Source: a virus
DNA length: 53,177 nucleotides
IMG/VR virus record: IMGVR_UViG_3300020185_000063
Span: 1-53,177 of that record
Direction: 5' to 3' (one strand)
In this document: positions 25,267-36,600 of the stretch, one piece after another
How the letters are laid out: each line of letters starts with the position of its first letter
Numbering within the stretch: position 1 is the first letter of the stretch
Position numbers and translations under genes: made by a program
Notes under the pieces: generated by a model
Told to the model about the DNA's origin: nothing
The model's database searches: none
The model's input: the letters and a program-made list of their open reading frames with translations, nothing else

Positions 25267-28200
25267 TGGAAGGAGAAAACGATATAAATTTAGTTGACAG
25301 TCAAGGTGCAGAAGACACAAAAACTGTATCTACTGAAGCAGAAGGTAACACATTAGGTAATTCTGTACCTACTACTGAGACAGAAGATAAGCCTGTTTCT
25401 AGGTGGAGAGATGTAGCTAAGAAGATTAAAAATGGAGAAATAGGAAACGAAGCTCCAATTGAAAGAATCTATGATAAAGTTATTGATGTTAATCTTGATG
25501 ATTATAGGGATTACTTAGGTCCGGATATTTTAAAACCAGACGATCAAGGGGTAGAATTCCTTAACAAAAGAAGAGCTGATGCTCAGTCAATTTACGAGCA
25601 AGCTGGTAACTTTTTAGGTCAAGCTGTTGTAGGGGAAATTATTGGTGGTACTATCGAAGGATTAGGATATATGTTAGATTTAGGATCTATCGTAGATTTG
25701 ATGAAAGGTGAAGAAGTAGAATGGGGTAACTTTATGACTGAATTTGGTCAGAGTATTCGCGAAGGAACTGAAGAAAAATTAAGAATTTATGAAGATCCAT
25801 CAGCAACAGGTTGGGGAAAGATGGCTGATTCTGGATGGTGGTTCTCAAATGGTGTATCCGTAGCCTCTACTTTATCTATGCTCATTCCCACAGCAGGAGC
25901 AATGCGAGCAGCATCTTTTGTTGGAAAAGGTATTGGCTTCAGTAAAGGAGCTAAAGCTGTAAGGAAAGCAGTAGGATTAGCTGAGGAGATGGGAACTAAA
26001 GGTAGATGGATGCAGAATGGTATCTCTCAAGCTGTATTATCTAGGAACATTGAGAACTGGATGGAAGCTCATGGCACATTTGAGGATCAGAGAGAATCTA
26101 TGATGCAACAAACTAATCCTGAAACTGGAGAAAAATTTACAGAAGAAGAAGCAACTAGATTTGCTTCTGAGGCTGCTTCTGAGAACTGGAAAAATGGTTG
26201 GGCAATGTTATTGCAGGATATACCACAATACTTGGCGATAGGTAAGGTATTCAATCCTATAACAAGGAAAATGGAGAATGCGTTAGATGTAGCTTCAAAG
26301 AAAGGAGTGTCAGCTAATTTAAAGCCATGGCAACAAAAAGTAGCAGCATCAGGAAAGACTTTTGTGGGAGAAGGAGCAGAAGAAAGTTATCAGTTCTTAA
26401 TCTCGGAAAGAGCAAAGTTAAAAGCAGACCTGGACGCTGGTTTAATTAACCAAGAACAATACGATAAAAAATTATCAGATGCATTCGGAAGTGAGGATAT
26501 GTTAACCTCAGCTTTCTTTGGTGGTCTTGGTGGTAATGTCTTTCAAGGAGCAGGTAAACTAGTTAATAAGTTATTTGAATCTAAGAGTGATAAAGAATAT
26601 CAGCAAGGTTTATCTGAAATGTATAATAAGATGGTAACTGATGATGCCAAGCAAGTGTCTCTTATGTTTAACCATTTGGCTGAAGTTGATCAGAATGGTA
26701 GCCCTATGATGAGAAAAGCTATCATAAATGAAATGATGCTTAACATGACAGGTAAGGCACTAGAGTCTGATAAGTTTTCTCAGTTTTACGAAGCTCTTCA
26801 GAACATTGGTGAAATGTCTGAAGAAGATATTCAAACACTTAACGAGTCTTCTGACAATGAGTTTAGTGCAGATCTAGCAAAAGCATACTTACCAGAAATA
26901 TTAAAGTCTGCAGAAAAGATGCGTGGCATGTACTTAGGTTTTAGAAATAAGTACAATCCAACGACATCTAATAGACTTGCTAGATTAACATTAGAAAATG
27001 AACAATTATCTGAGATCTCAAATAAAAAATCAGATCAAGTCAGCAGTATAAGAAGTAGTATTCCAAATTTAACACTAATAAATAATTATGAGACTCTTGA
27101 ACTACAAGAAACTCAGGATGTTTTATTAGCTAGAAATAGTAGACTTAAAGAACAAATAAAATCTGAAGAGTCTGATACTAAAAAGAAGTTTTTACAATCT
27201 GTATTAGACTTAAACGAAGAGGAATTAAAAGATGCACAGAAAGCGTTAGATCTCGATAAGAAAGCTAGAAGTAAAAAGCAAAAGAGTGCTAAACAATTAG
27301 ATGCATTTGAAGATGCTAATGCAACTGCAACTAAACCACAAAAGATATTATCTAGTACTGAGGAAAAGAAAGCTAAGATACAATACCTAGCTGCCAAAGA
27401 AGATATTATAGAGGCAAGAATTATTCAGGCTGAAGCTGAAGATAGAAAGCTACTTAACAATGAGGATATGGCTTATGCCAAAACTCCTGAAGGTGCAAGA
27501 AAAGCTGAAGAGGTTCAGCTAAATACAATGCTTGATAAAATAGAAAGTATTGAAGACTTAGAGAGTTTAAGTAAGACTATCGAGAATAATACTACACTTA
27601 GTTCTGAAACTAAGAATTCTATTCAGACTAGAGTGAATGAAAAAATTAAAGCAGCAAAAGCTAAAAAAGCTAAAGAGGATCTTGAAGCAAAGCAAGCTAA
27701 GATTAAAGCTGAAAAGAAAAAGGCTGCCAAGAATAAAGCATCTAATCCTAAAGTAGCTCCCAACACGGTAGTTAAGACTCCTGTGGAAGAAGCAGTAGAA
27801 GATGAGAATGCTGGTGAAGAAATTGATTTCGAAGAAAAGAGATTAGAAAAAGATGACGTTGCTATTGAAGTTAAAACTGGTAACGGCAAAACTATTCCTT
27901 TATTTAACTTAGGAAATAAACTGTATAAGAATTGGATTCTTAATGGTAAGAAGAAAACTGGAATGAAAGGAACATACGATGTTTCTAATGAAGGCCCTTG
28001 GAAGAAAGACAAGAACAGTCTTACATCTAAAGCAGTAGCAGATTTTGCTAAAGCTAAAGCTGGTCAAATGGAAATACCACAATCAGTTTATGACAACTTG
28101 CCAATAAAAATTAGTTTTGATGAGAAAGGTAAACTAAATGCATTCTTGCCATCTAAACCAAGTAATAACTCATCTGCAGAATACAAAGAAAGATATGAAA

Positions 28201-30641
28201 ATAACTATGCTGAGCAGAGAAAAATAATCATAGACGCTTTGTATAGAGGAGAAAAGCCTCAAAGTGAAATATTATTTACTAGTGGTGGACAGCTTCAAAC
28301 TCAAGTTGATGAGAATGATGTAGTTGCAGAAAACAATATTAAAGATTTAAAGCAGGTTAAGGATAGTGGAAAAGTCCCTAACATTGCATACTCTGATATT
28401 AATGGAGAATTATATAACGCTACTAAGATTGGTGGTAAAGCAAAGAGAACTGAAGGATTTGAAAGTACACAATTAGATGTTGGTGAAGATGAGAATGGTG
28501 TAAAGAAACCTTATAAAGGTGGGCTATTTGCTATTATTAGTAAAGCTGATGGCACTCCATTTCCTGTTAGATTAAACTTTCTTAGAAATACAAATGAGCA
28601 GGCTGAAGCATTATCAGATCTACTTATAGGTATCACAGTTCCAGATAAAGCAGGTAAAGGTGCTAAGAGAAAATACAAAATGAGCAGTCCTTTATCTACA
28701 ATAGATAAAGCTACTCAGGATAAAATAAAAGCAGCAATGCCTAATGAAGTTGATTTCCTACCGGGAGATCCTACATTAAATGATTTAATTAACATGTTTG
28801 TTTACGTAAGTGAAAAGACTGAAGGATTAACATCAGGGTTGTATATGTCAGGACATAGATTATACTTCGGAAATGAAGGTAAGTATATTGGTCCTGATAA
28901 AAAGTCTGCAAGCAAAGAAGAGTTGGTTACTTTCTTACGTGATGTAAAGAGAAGACAGCTTAGTTTGAAAATGTGGAATGATACTAAGAACTATCCAGGT
29001 TATAGAGATTTTGTTATGGATAACAGAATTATCAATACCAATGTAGTAGTTGGTGAACCTGAGTTTAATGACAGTGATGAAAGAAAGGTTAAGCTGTATA
29101 TGGCTCCGCTTGTAACTAATGAAGTTCAAGAGTCTCCAGAAGTTGTAACATCTACCAATGATATTGAAGTTGGCGATCAAGGTGTTGCTAACACTATTGT
29201 AGAACAAGATAGGCCAAGTGATACTGAAATTAATGCAGCAATAGCTCAGGAGTTTCCTGGTAAGATGTATAATTATGGAATAAATAGGTTTGATGATGGA
29301 ACTGCTACAACTAAAGTTGGTGATAAACCTATTCCTCTTAATGACTTGCAAAGAATAGATGAAATTATTGACGAAGTAAATAAATTGTATTCTAAGCCTT
29401 CAGTTAATTCAAGTGAAGTTATTCAAGATGGTGATGACATTAAATCTAAAAAAGATGATATAGCTGATATAGCTGATATAGAAAGAAGAAGACAAGAAGA
29501 GTTAGATAAAACAGGTTTGTATGAGTATGACAAAAAGTTTAAAGAATTTCAAACTTATGGTAATACCATAAAAGAAGCTTTTGACAATTTATTTGAACAA
29601 GTAAAAAATAACCCAGCCAATAAAGAACTTAGTAATTTACTTGATTATATTAATGAAAGATTAGTTGCAGAAGATATACAAAAAGGTTCTGGTAAAAATC
29701 CTTTGGTTCAGGAATATATAGATGAAAATCAACAAAATATTGAAAAAGCATCTAAGTCAACTAAAAGTAGAATAAATAAAATCAACGCTAAATATGATGC
29801 TGAATTAGCTGCTCTACAACCAACACAAGCTAGTGAGGTGATTCAGGATTCTGAATGGAAAAATTTTGTAGAAAATGGTCGAGTAACAAATGGAAGCTTA
29901 CAATCAATAGCAATAGCTATTAAGAATGGCAAAACTTTAAGTCCAAGACAAACTGCTATTTTTACAGATAAAACTAGTGAAGTTGAAGAGATCCTAAAAT
30001 CATATCAACCAAAACCACAAACTAGTGATATTGAAATAAAGTATTCTCCAGTAGATATGAAGAACTACGGAAAATCTTATAAACAAGAAGATATATCTGA
30101 AGGAGGAAAAAGTATAGTGTTTAACCCGTATAGGCAAGCCTTTAAAATAAAAAATAGTGTTTTAACTGCCAATATAAATGACATTGATGGTAAAACTTTT
30201 TACCCAATATCTATAGACCTAAGCAACAATCCTGAGTACTTAGATTATCAAGAGAAAAAAGATGCACTTACTGCTGAAAGAACAAGACTAAGAGAAGCTG
30301 GAGAGAAAGGTATTGAAGATATGATTAAAGGAGTTGGAACTGTTATGAGTATGGCTCAAAAAAGAATGCTAGATTCAATAAAAAAAGAGCTTGGAAAGAA
30401 AAATAGTATTGCTTCATTTAAAGGAGGTGATCTATCTCAACCAACACAACAAAGTAGTGATACTCAAAATAGGAATAGTGATAAAAAATCATTAACTTCA
30501 CAACCATCTAAGAAATACACTAGAAAGAAAAGAAGATTAAAAGGTAAAGCTCCTAAAAAGAGTGCACCTACAAAACAAGTAGATAATAAGATTAAACCAA
30601 AAGATGAGAATGGTAAAATAGATACAGATTGCCCATTCTAA
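25266..30641 (+). CDS. Giant virion cargo protein, activity unknown
   Basis: The 1791-aa product has an acidic start. Hydrophobic glycine-rich segments lie at about residues 110-145 (NFLGQAVVGEIIGGTIEGLG) and 200-220 (VASTLSMLIPTAGAMRAASF), which may contact membrane during ejection. Long Lys/Glu/Ala coiled-coil stretches follow (about 540-860). A mixed domain contains the repeated word SEVIQD (about residues 1380 and 1522) with DIADIADIERRRQEEL. The tail is very basic and rich in Lys, Arg and Pro. No catalytic motif was found. It lies immediately upstream of the polymerase gene, where crAss-like phages encode their large cargo proteins. It may form the ejection channel or carry nucleic-acid-binding ends. 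Confidence 0.62.
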   Translation: MEGENDINLVDSQGAEDTKTVSTEAEGNTLGNSVPTTETEDKPVSRWRDVAKKIKNGEIGNEAPIERIYDKVIDVNLDDYRDYLGPDILKPDDQGVEFLNKRRADAQSIYEQAGNFLGQAVVGEIIGGTIEGLGYMLDLGSIVDLMKGEEVEWGNFMTEFGQSIREGTEEKLRIYEDPSATGWGKMADSGWWFSNGVSVASTLSMLIPTAGAMRAASFVGKGIGFSKGAKAVRKAVGLAEEMGTKGRWMQNGISQAVLSRNIENWMEAHGTFEDQRESMMQQTNPETGEKFTEEEATRFASEAASENWKNGWAMLLQDIPQYLAIGKVFNPITRKMENALDVASKKGVSANLKPWQQKVAASGKTFVGEGAEESYQFLISERAKLKADLDAGLINQEQYDKKLSDAFGSEDMLTSAFFGGLGGNVFQGAGKLVNKLFESKSDKEYQQGLSEMYNKMVTDDAKQVSLMFNHLAEVDQNGSPMMRKAIINEMMLNMTGKALESDKFSQFYEALQNIGEMSEEDIQTLNESSDNEFSADLAKAYLPEILKSAEKMRGMYLGFRNKYNPTTSNRLARLTLENEQLSEISNKKSDQVSSIRSSIPNLTLINNYETLELQETQDVLLARNSRLKEQIKSEESDTKKKFLQSVLDLNEEELKDAQKALDLDKKARSKKQKSAKQLDAFEDANATATKPQKILSSTEEKKAKIQYLAAKEDIIEARIIQAEAEDRKLLNNEDMAYAKTPEGARKAEEVQLNTMLDKIESIEDLESLSKTIENNTTLSSETKNSIQTRVNEKIKAAKAKKAKEDLEAKQAKIKAEKKKAAKNKASNPKVAPNTVVKTPVEEAVEDENAGEEIDFEEKRLEKDDVAIEVKTGNGKTIPLFNLGNKLYKNWILNGKKKTGMKGTYDVSNEGPWKKDKNSLTSKAVADFAKAKAGQMEIPQSVYDNLPIKISFDEKGKLNAFLPSKPSNNSSAEYKERYENNYAEQRKIIIDALYRGEKPQSEILFTSGGQLQTQVDENDVVAENNIKDLKQVKDSGKVPNIAYSDINGELYNATKIGGKAKRTEGFESTQLDVGEDENGVKKPYKGGLFAIISKADGTPFPVRLNFLRNTNEQAEALSDLLIGITVPDKAGKGAKRKYKMSSPLSTIDKATQDKIKAAMPNEVDFLPGDPTLNDLINMFVYVSEKTEGLTSGLYMSGHRLYFGNEGKYIGPDKKSASKEELVTFLRDVKRRQLSLKMWNDTKNYPGYRDFVMDNRIINTNVVVGEPEFNDSDERKVKLYMAPLVTNEVQESPEVVTSTNDIEVGDQGVANTIVEQDRPSDTEINAAIAQEFPGKMYNYGINRFDDGTATTKVGDKPIPLNDLQRIDEIIDEVNKLYSKPSVNSSEVIQDGDDIKSKKDDIADIADIERRRQEELDKTGLYEYDKKFKEFQTYGNTIKEAFDNLFEQVKNNPANKELSNLLDYINERLVAEDIQKGSGKNPLVQEYIDENQQNIEKASKSTKSRINKINAKYDAELAALQPTQASEVIQDSEWKNFVENGRVTNGSLQSIAIAIKNGKTLSPRQTAIFTDKTSEVEEILKSYQPKPQTSDIEIKYSPVDMKNYGKSYKQEDISEGGKSIVFNPYRQAFKIKNSVLTANINDIDGKTFYPISIDLSNNPEYLDYQEKKDALTAERTRLREAGEKGIEDMIKGVGTVMSMAQKRMLDSIKKELGKKNSIASFKGGDLSQPTQQSSDTQNRNSDKKSLTSQPSKKYTRKKRRLKGKAPKKSAPTKQVDNKIKPKDENGKIDTDCPF

Positions 30642-30655
30642 ACTAAAATAACATT

Positions 30656-33600
30656 ATGAGTTGTAATATTTTGAATCCTGCAAATGGGAAGAAGTCCGAA
30701 TTGCATACCAAATTTCAAGAGATATTTCAAGACGATCAGGCTGCAGAAATTGCTTATGCAAAAGTTGTGGGCCCAAGTTTTAAAAGAAGGTTTGGAGATT
30801 GGGTGTATAACTACAAGAACCCAACAGATGAGAACCTAGAAAAAATAGGTGAGGTTAACGCCATGACTGGTGAACCTAAATTATTTAAAGATCCTGCCAC
30901 AAACCTTTGGTATTTCAAAGATAAGAATGGTGACAGAGACTACATTGATAAAATGAAGTTCTCTCAGTTTGAGGCACAAGAAGTCGAGCAGGTTACAAAT
31001 CACTTTCTACACAGATTTGTATTAGAAGGAGGTAAGAAATCATTTAATGAATACACTCCAGATGAACTAGAGAAGGGTAGAATTACGGCTTCTATAAACA
31101 GAAGTATTACTGCTTATGAAAAAGCTATTCAAAGCAAACCTAATAAGGATGTACTTCAAGAAAGAATAAATCTAGTTAAACAGAATAAAGAAGATTTTAA
31201 GAATGAACTTATATCATCTATCGAAAGATTAGGTGTTAAGGTACGTCAAAGAATAACTGATGCTCAAGGTAATCCTGTTACTGAAGTTGCTGAAGAAGAC
31301 AAGGGTGGTGGACTGAACATGAAAGATTCTTTTGAGACAAATTCAAAAGAGAATGCCACGGTGAATACTAAAATAATGCTTCACCAGATTGAAAACTTAG
31401 AAGAAAATGAAGATGGAGATTTAGTTCCAATTAAAGATGGTTTTTTAGAAGTAGAATCATTTGCAAACTTTGATGACGTATGGAATACTTTAAATAAAAT
31501 ACTAGTCGACACAGTAGGTTATTCTCAAGAAGAAGCTGTATTCGATGTATTCAATTTAATGCTTGATAAATTAAAAGCATACGATGAAATAAAGTTCTGG
31601 ATCAAGCCACTTGTAAACAAGTTAGAGCATTTTAGAAACTCAGGGCAGAATGAAAAGATTAATGAGTTCGTACAGGCTTTCACAAAGACACACTTAAATT
31701 TCTTAGTAACAGAAGTTAACAAAGGAAACTACACTGTAATTAATGCTACATCCACAAATAGTAGAGAATCTCAATTGACTAATCGATGGAGTAATAACTT
31801 TTACGATAAATTTACATCTGAGAATGAATTAACCGATGCAGCCAGAGGGGTCTTGAATTCTATCTACAAAGATATGGCTGCTTCTAAAAAGAAGTTTAAT
31901 GAGAAGCTGACAAAATTAAGAAGAGAATCTACCAATGTAAAATCAGAATATTTCCAAGAAGAATTATTTGAATTTTATGAAGACGCGGCAATTGAAATAA
32001 CTGACATCCTAAAAAGAATGGGTGTTACTGATGTTTACCCGCAGGATATTGACAACTTAGTTGTTATGAATGGTGGTGAAGTTAAAAAGATTGACACTAT
32101 TGATTTGCTTTATACTAGTCTTGAATGGACTATGAAAAGATTAGCTGACAAAAATGCATCATTAGAAGACAATGGAGAGAGGTTTAATATGTTTAAATAC
32201 CAAACAGGTATATTTTCATTTGCCAAAGCTGTTGCTATGAGAGAAGTCGATATGGCTGATGCTTCAGTTTTATTAAGTAATGGTAAGACGGGGTATTCAT
32301 TTTCTAATCCCACATACGTCTCTAATAAAATAAATGAATGGAAGTCTGATGGTGGCGAGCAATTAGAGAAAATGTTGTCAAAGGCAAACAAGCAAAATTC
32401 TCTTTGGATTAGACACTTACTTGCAAAGGATAAACCTAAGGGAGAAGAAAGAGAAATGGAGATGGCTAACAGGTTAGATAAATTTCAGGCAGGTTTAGAT
32501 TCATCTTTCAAATCAAAAGGTAAGAATGATGGTGTTGAGAATACTAAAATAACAATGAATGACCAAGTTAATGCTAATATTTCTCAATTACTGAATGAAG
32601 CATTAGGAGGTGGTAATAAATCTTACTTCCCAACAATCATTGCTGCAGATAAATCACGAAGAATATTATTCGAAGGATTTAATATGGAAACTTTTAATTT
32701 TTCTACATTAGATGACGGTAGCTTATACATTGATGAGAAAGCTGTTGACATTGCATTAGGATACTTTGAAGATGAGTACAGAAGAATGCAAGAGGTTTTA
32801 CGTGAGAATGAAGATGATAATATTGCAAAAGTAGTGCACTACCATGGTGAAGATGGTAATGGATTAAAATCTCAAATATTTCCTGAGTTTAGTGTGGATG
32901 GAAAAGATCCTAAATACAAAACTCTAAGAGGATTACTTTACGGAAAAGAATTTAAGGAATCAAAAGATAAATATGAAGGGCTTACTGATATTCAAAAAGA
33001 TGAATTAAGAAAGCACATCAAAGAAAATATTAAAGACAGAGTAACTGAACATACTCAAGCTGTAAGTAAATTAGCAGGATTAAACAAGAAATTGTTAAAA
33101 CACTATGAAAGCTATTCTAATCTAGCAGGTAACTATTTTATGAATGGATTAATATCCTCGGTAGAATATACAAAGTTATTTTCTGGAGATCCAGCATATT
33201 ACAAGAACACGGCAGATTTAATCAAAAGAATTCCTGCCACATATACGGATGGATTACAATTAAGATTAAAGAAAGAAGATGATTTAATTTTTAACCAGGC
33301 AACTGTTGAAGGAGTTGAGGTAGCTTCGCGATATGTTGAGAAAATTAGAGAGTCTGTAACTGACAAATCTATTGCTGATGCTTATGACAGAGTAAATACT
33401 ACTGATGCTCAAGCATGGATTACTCCTCGTCGATGGAGATTTATCAAACAAAGATTAGGTCAATGGAGTCCAATGCACGATAATGTGTATAAGAAAATGA
33501 TGACTGGAGAGACTCTAAAGGATAGAGAAATGAAATTGGTAGCTCAGCCATTAAAAGGAGTTTACTTTGAGATTAATGACAACAGGCCAGTGTATTTGAA

Positions 33601-36600
33601 ATACTCTCAAGCTGTTCTTATTCCATCTATGGTAAAAGGAACTCCAATGGAAGCACTTTATAATAAAATGGTTAATAATCCTGAGACTGGGAAGCCATAT
33701 AAAGATGGTGAGGCACACAAAGAAATACACGAAGTAATAACTATCGATGGGATTAAAGCTGGTGCTGTAACGCCTACTCCAATAAATAAAGCAGGTACAA
33801 CAGAGATGCTTCCTGAATCAGATATTGAGCTAAATGTTGTTAAGTTAAACAATAGAGGTTGGAAACTTCAACAAGATTTGCCTACTAAATTAATGCACGA
33901 CACTAATGTAGGATCTCAAATTCAAAAGAATATTCTCGAAGGTTTAGACATGAACTATGAGTATGATTTTGAAGGAGGTATGGAAGGTAGAGATTTATTA
34001 GACTCAATACATGCAACAGTATCCAAGCTGTCTAATCTTGGTGTACAAGAAATTAAAGATGAATTTAAGATTGATGAGAATGATAAGATGACTGATAAAT
34101 CTTTCATCTACAAAACACTAATCGATGAATTCAAAGACAGAGGTGGAAATGAAAACATAGTAGAAGCACTTCAAAAAGGATTGCCATTTGACTCTATACC
34201 ACAAATTAGAGGTAAAGTTGAAAGTATATTCATGTCTATAATGAATAAAAGAATAACCAAAATATCTACTTATGGTGGTTCATTTATTCAGGTATCTCCA
34301 TTTGGATTAGAAACAGTAAAAAAAGATAGTGGAATTATACCATTATCTGAAGATTTTGTAAAAGAAGGTGCATTATTACCTCCTCGTATTGAAAATGGAA
34401 AAGTACTTCCGGGACAGGCAATGATACCACATTCACAGGCTGTAAAACTGCTTAAAGAAAATGGGATTAAATTAGCTGGTAAAGATATGAAGTCTGCTAT
34501 GGCCTTATTAGATCCTAGTGCATTAGAAATGATCACATATCGTATTCCTAACCAAGGGATGTCATCTAATGATTACTTACAAATTGTTGGTGTTCTTCCT
34601 CCTGGAGCTGGAGATAGTATTGTGGTTTATGATGGACTACCTGCTAAGACTGGTAGTGACTTTGATATTGATAAGTTATTTGCTATGCAGAACCATGCCA
34701 TATACGATCCTGAAACTGGTAAAGTGACAAAACTTACAGAAGCTAATAAACATTTAGCTGTAAAGAAAAAAGGAAGAAGAGCTTATACAAATAAAGAAGG
34801 TAAAAAAATAACAGCAGTTCCAGACACAATGTATTCTGAAGCTGAGTTAAATAAAATGCTTACAGAGAATAAACTTGTAGCACAATATAAAGCTGTGTTA
34901 AATTCTCCAGCAACCTATGATGCAATGATGAGATCTATTGATGGTTCTCAATTGAAAGATGATATTGCTGGAGACAAAAAGAAAGGTATAAAAGGACTAT
35001 TCCCTGCTCCTGAAATGAGCAATATGGAATTATTCTCACCACTTACTCAGTTAAAAATCAAGAGTGAATATTTATCTGGTAAGACTGGTGTTGGTTTAAC
35101 AGCTAATCAGTTAGTTGACCACGTAATGAATCAGACACAAAATGTAAGAATGCAAAAATGGTTAGGTATTGGTAACTCTCGAATGGAAGATGTCAATGGT
35201 AAGCAAAAGAAAATAACATTCTTTGATACTGAAACAACAGACAAGCATTCAATAGCTGACAACTTATCTGCATTCCTTAACGCGTATGTTGATATTGCTA
35301 AGGATCCATATATTTCAAGAGGTAATCATAATTCAATAACAGCTAATACTACATTTATGTTATTGAGAGCTGGTGCAGATCTTAAATGGGTAAATAGATT
35401 TATAGGTCAGCCAATACTTAGGGAGCTTGCTGAATTAACATTAGAGCAACAGAGTATTACTAAAGATAGTATTATGCTAGAGGGTGATGACGGAGAGAAA
35501 TTCAAAGGTGCTCCAATAGATGAGTTGTTAGCAAAATATGCATTACCAAAGATACCGAGTAATACATCTGGAACTACTGTTGCTAATCTTAGTTCTAGTG
35601 AATTAGAGAATAACATCAAGTCTGATGGAAGCAATCGAAACTTAAACTATGAAGTATTGAAAGCATGGAGCTTTTTATCTGAGCAGGCAAAATTCTTCGG
35701 AGAAGGAGTTATAGCAGCTAAGTCAGATACAGCAGGCCCAGGAGGTAGTAATATAGACAGATTAGTTAATGACAATAAGATTAAGAAGGTTAAGAATGAA
35801 GGTGTATTAGTAGGATACATGGATAAGTTTGATGGCACAATGCTCGGAACTTATAAAAGTAATTCTCTTGATTGGGTTAAAAGTGTAATCAGAAATAGTG
35901 AGCTATTCATATCTGGTACTGCAGATGCAGAAATTGCATACAATAAAATATCATTTCAAACTGGTAATGGTAAGTTATTGACAAATGCAAAATTAGGTAA
36001 AGCGATAGATAACAATTACTATTCTTATATGATGTCAGGAACTTCATTGTTTAAAAATAGTTATAGGAACTATAAATCTATCATGGAAAATACTCCATTG
36101 AAAGTTATGAAGATGCAACAGGATATGGCTGATGATCCAAATATTAATTCCTTAATCAATGCACTTGAAATAGAAGAAAGAAATGGAATTAATTACATTG
36201 GTATCAATAACAGAAATAAACCAACGGATTATCAGAATAAAATTTACAGAGCTTGGGCTAGTCTGTATGAGACATATTATAAAAATGAAGATGGATCTGT
36301 AAACAGAGAAGATATTCATCCGGATAAGAAACTAGCTATCGACTTAGTAAGGTACGCGTATTTAAGTTCTGGATTCCAGAATAACCTTGCTCAATTCTTT
36401 ACCCACATTCCTCACCAAATACTTAAAGACTTTAATTTAAGTGGTGAGATAAGAGATGCAATTAGAAATCAAACAATGTCATCTGATGATATATTTGTTG
36501 ACCAATTTCAGAGACATAGTAAAGAAGATTCTAAGATAGTTAAGATGCTTGATGTAAAAAAAATGGAAGGTAATTCATTTGGATTTGTTTATAGGCCTGC

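Noticed and set aside
29455-29485. Short tandem repeat GATATAGCT inside the 1791-aa gene
   Set aside because: Only about three imperfect 9-bp units, in frame, encoding DIADIADIE; it fits ordinary coding variation and is not a CRISPR or regulatory repeat.
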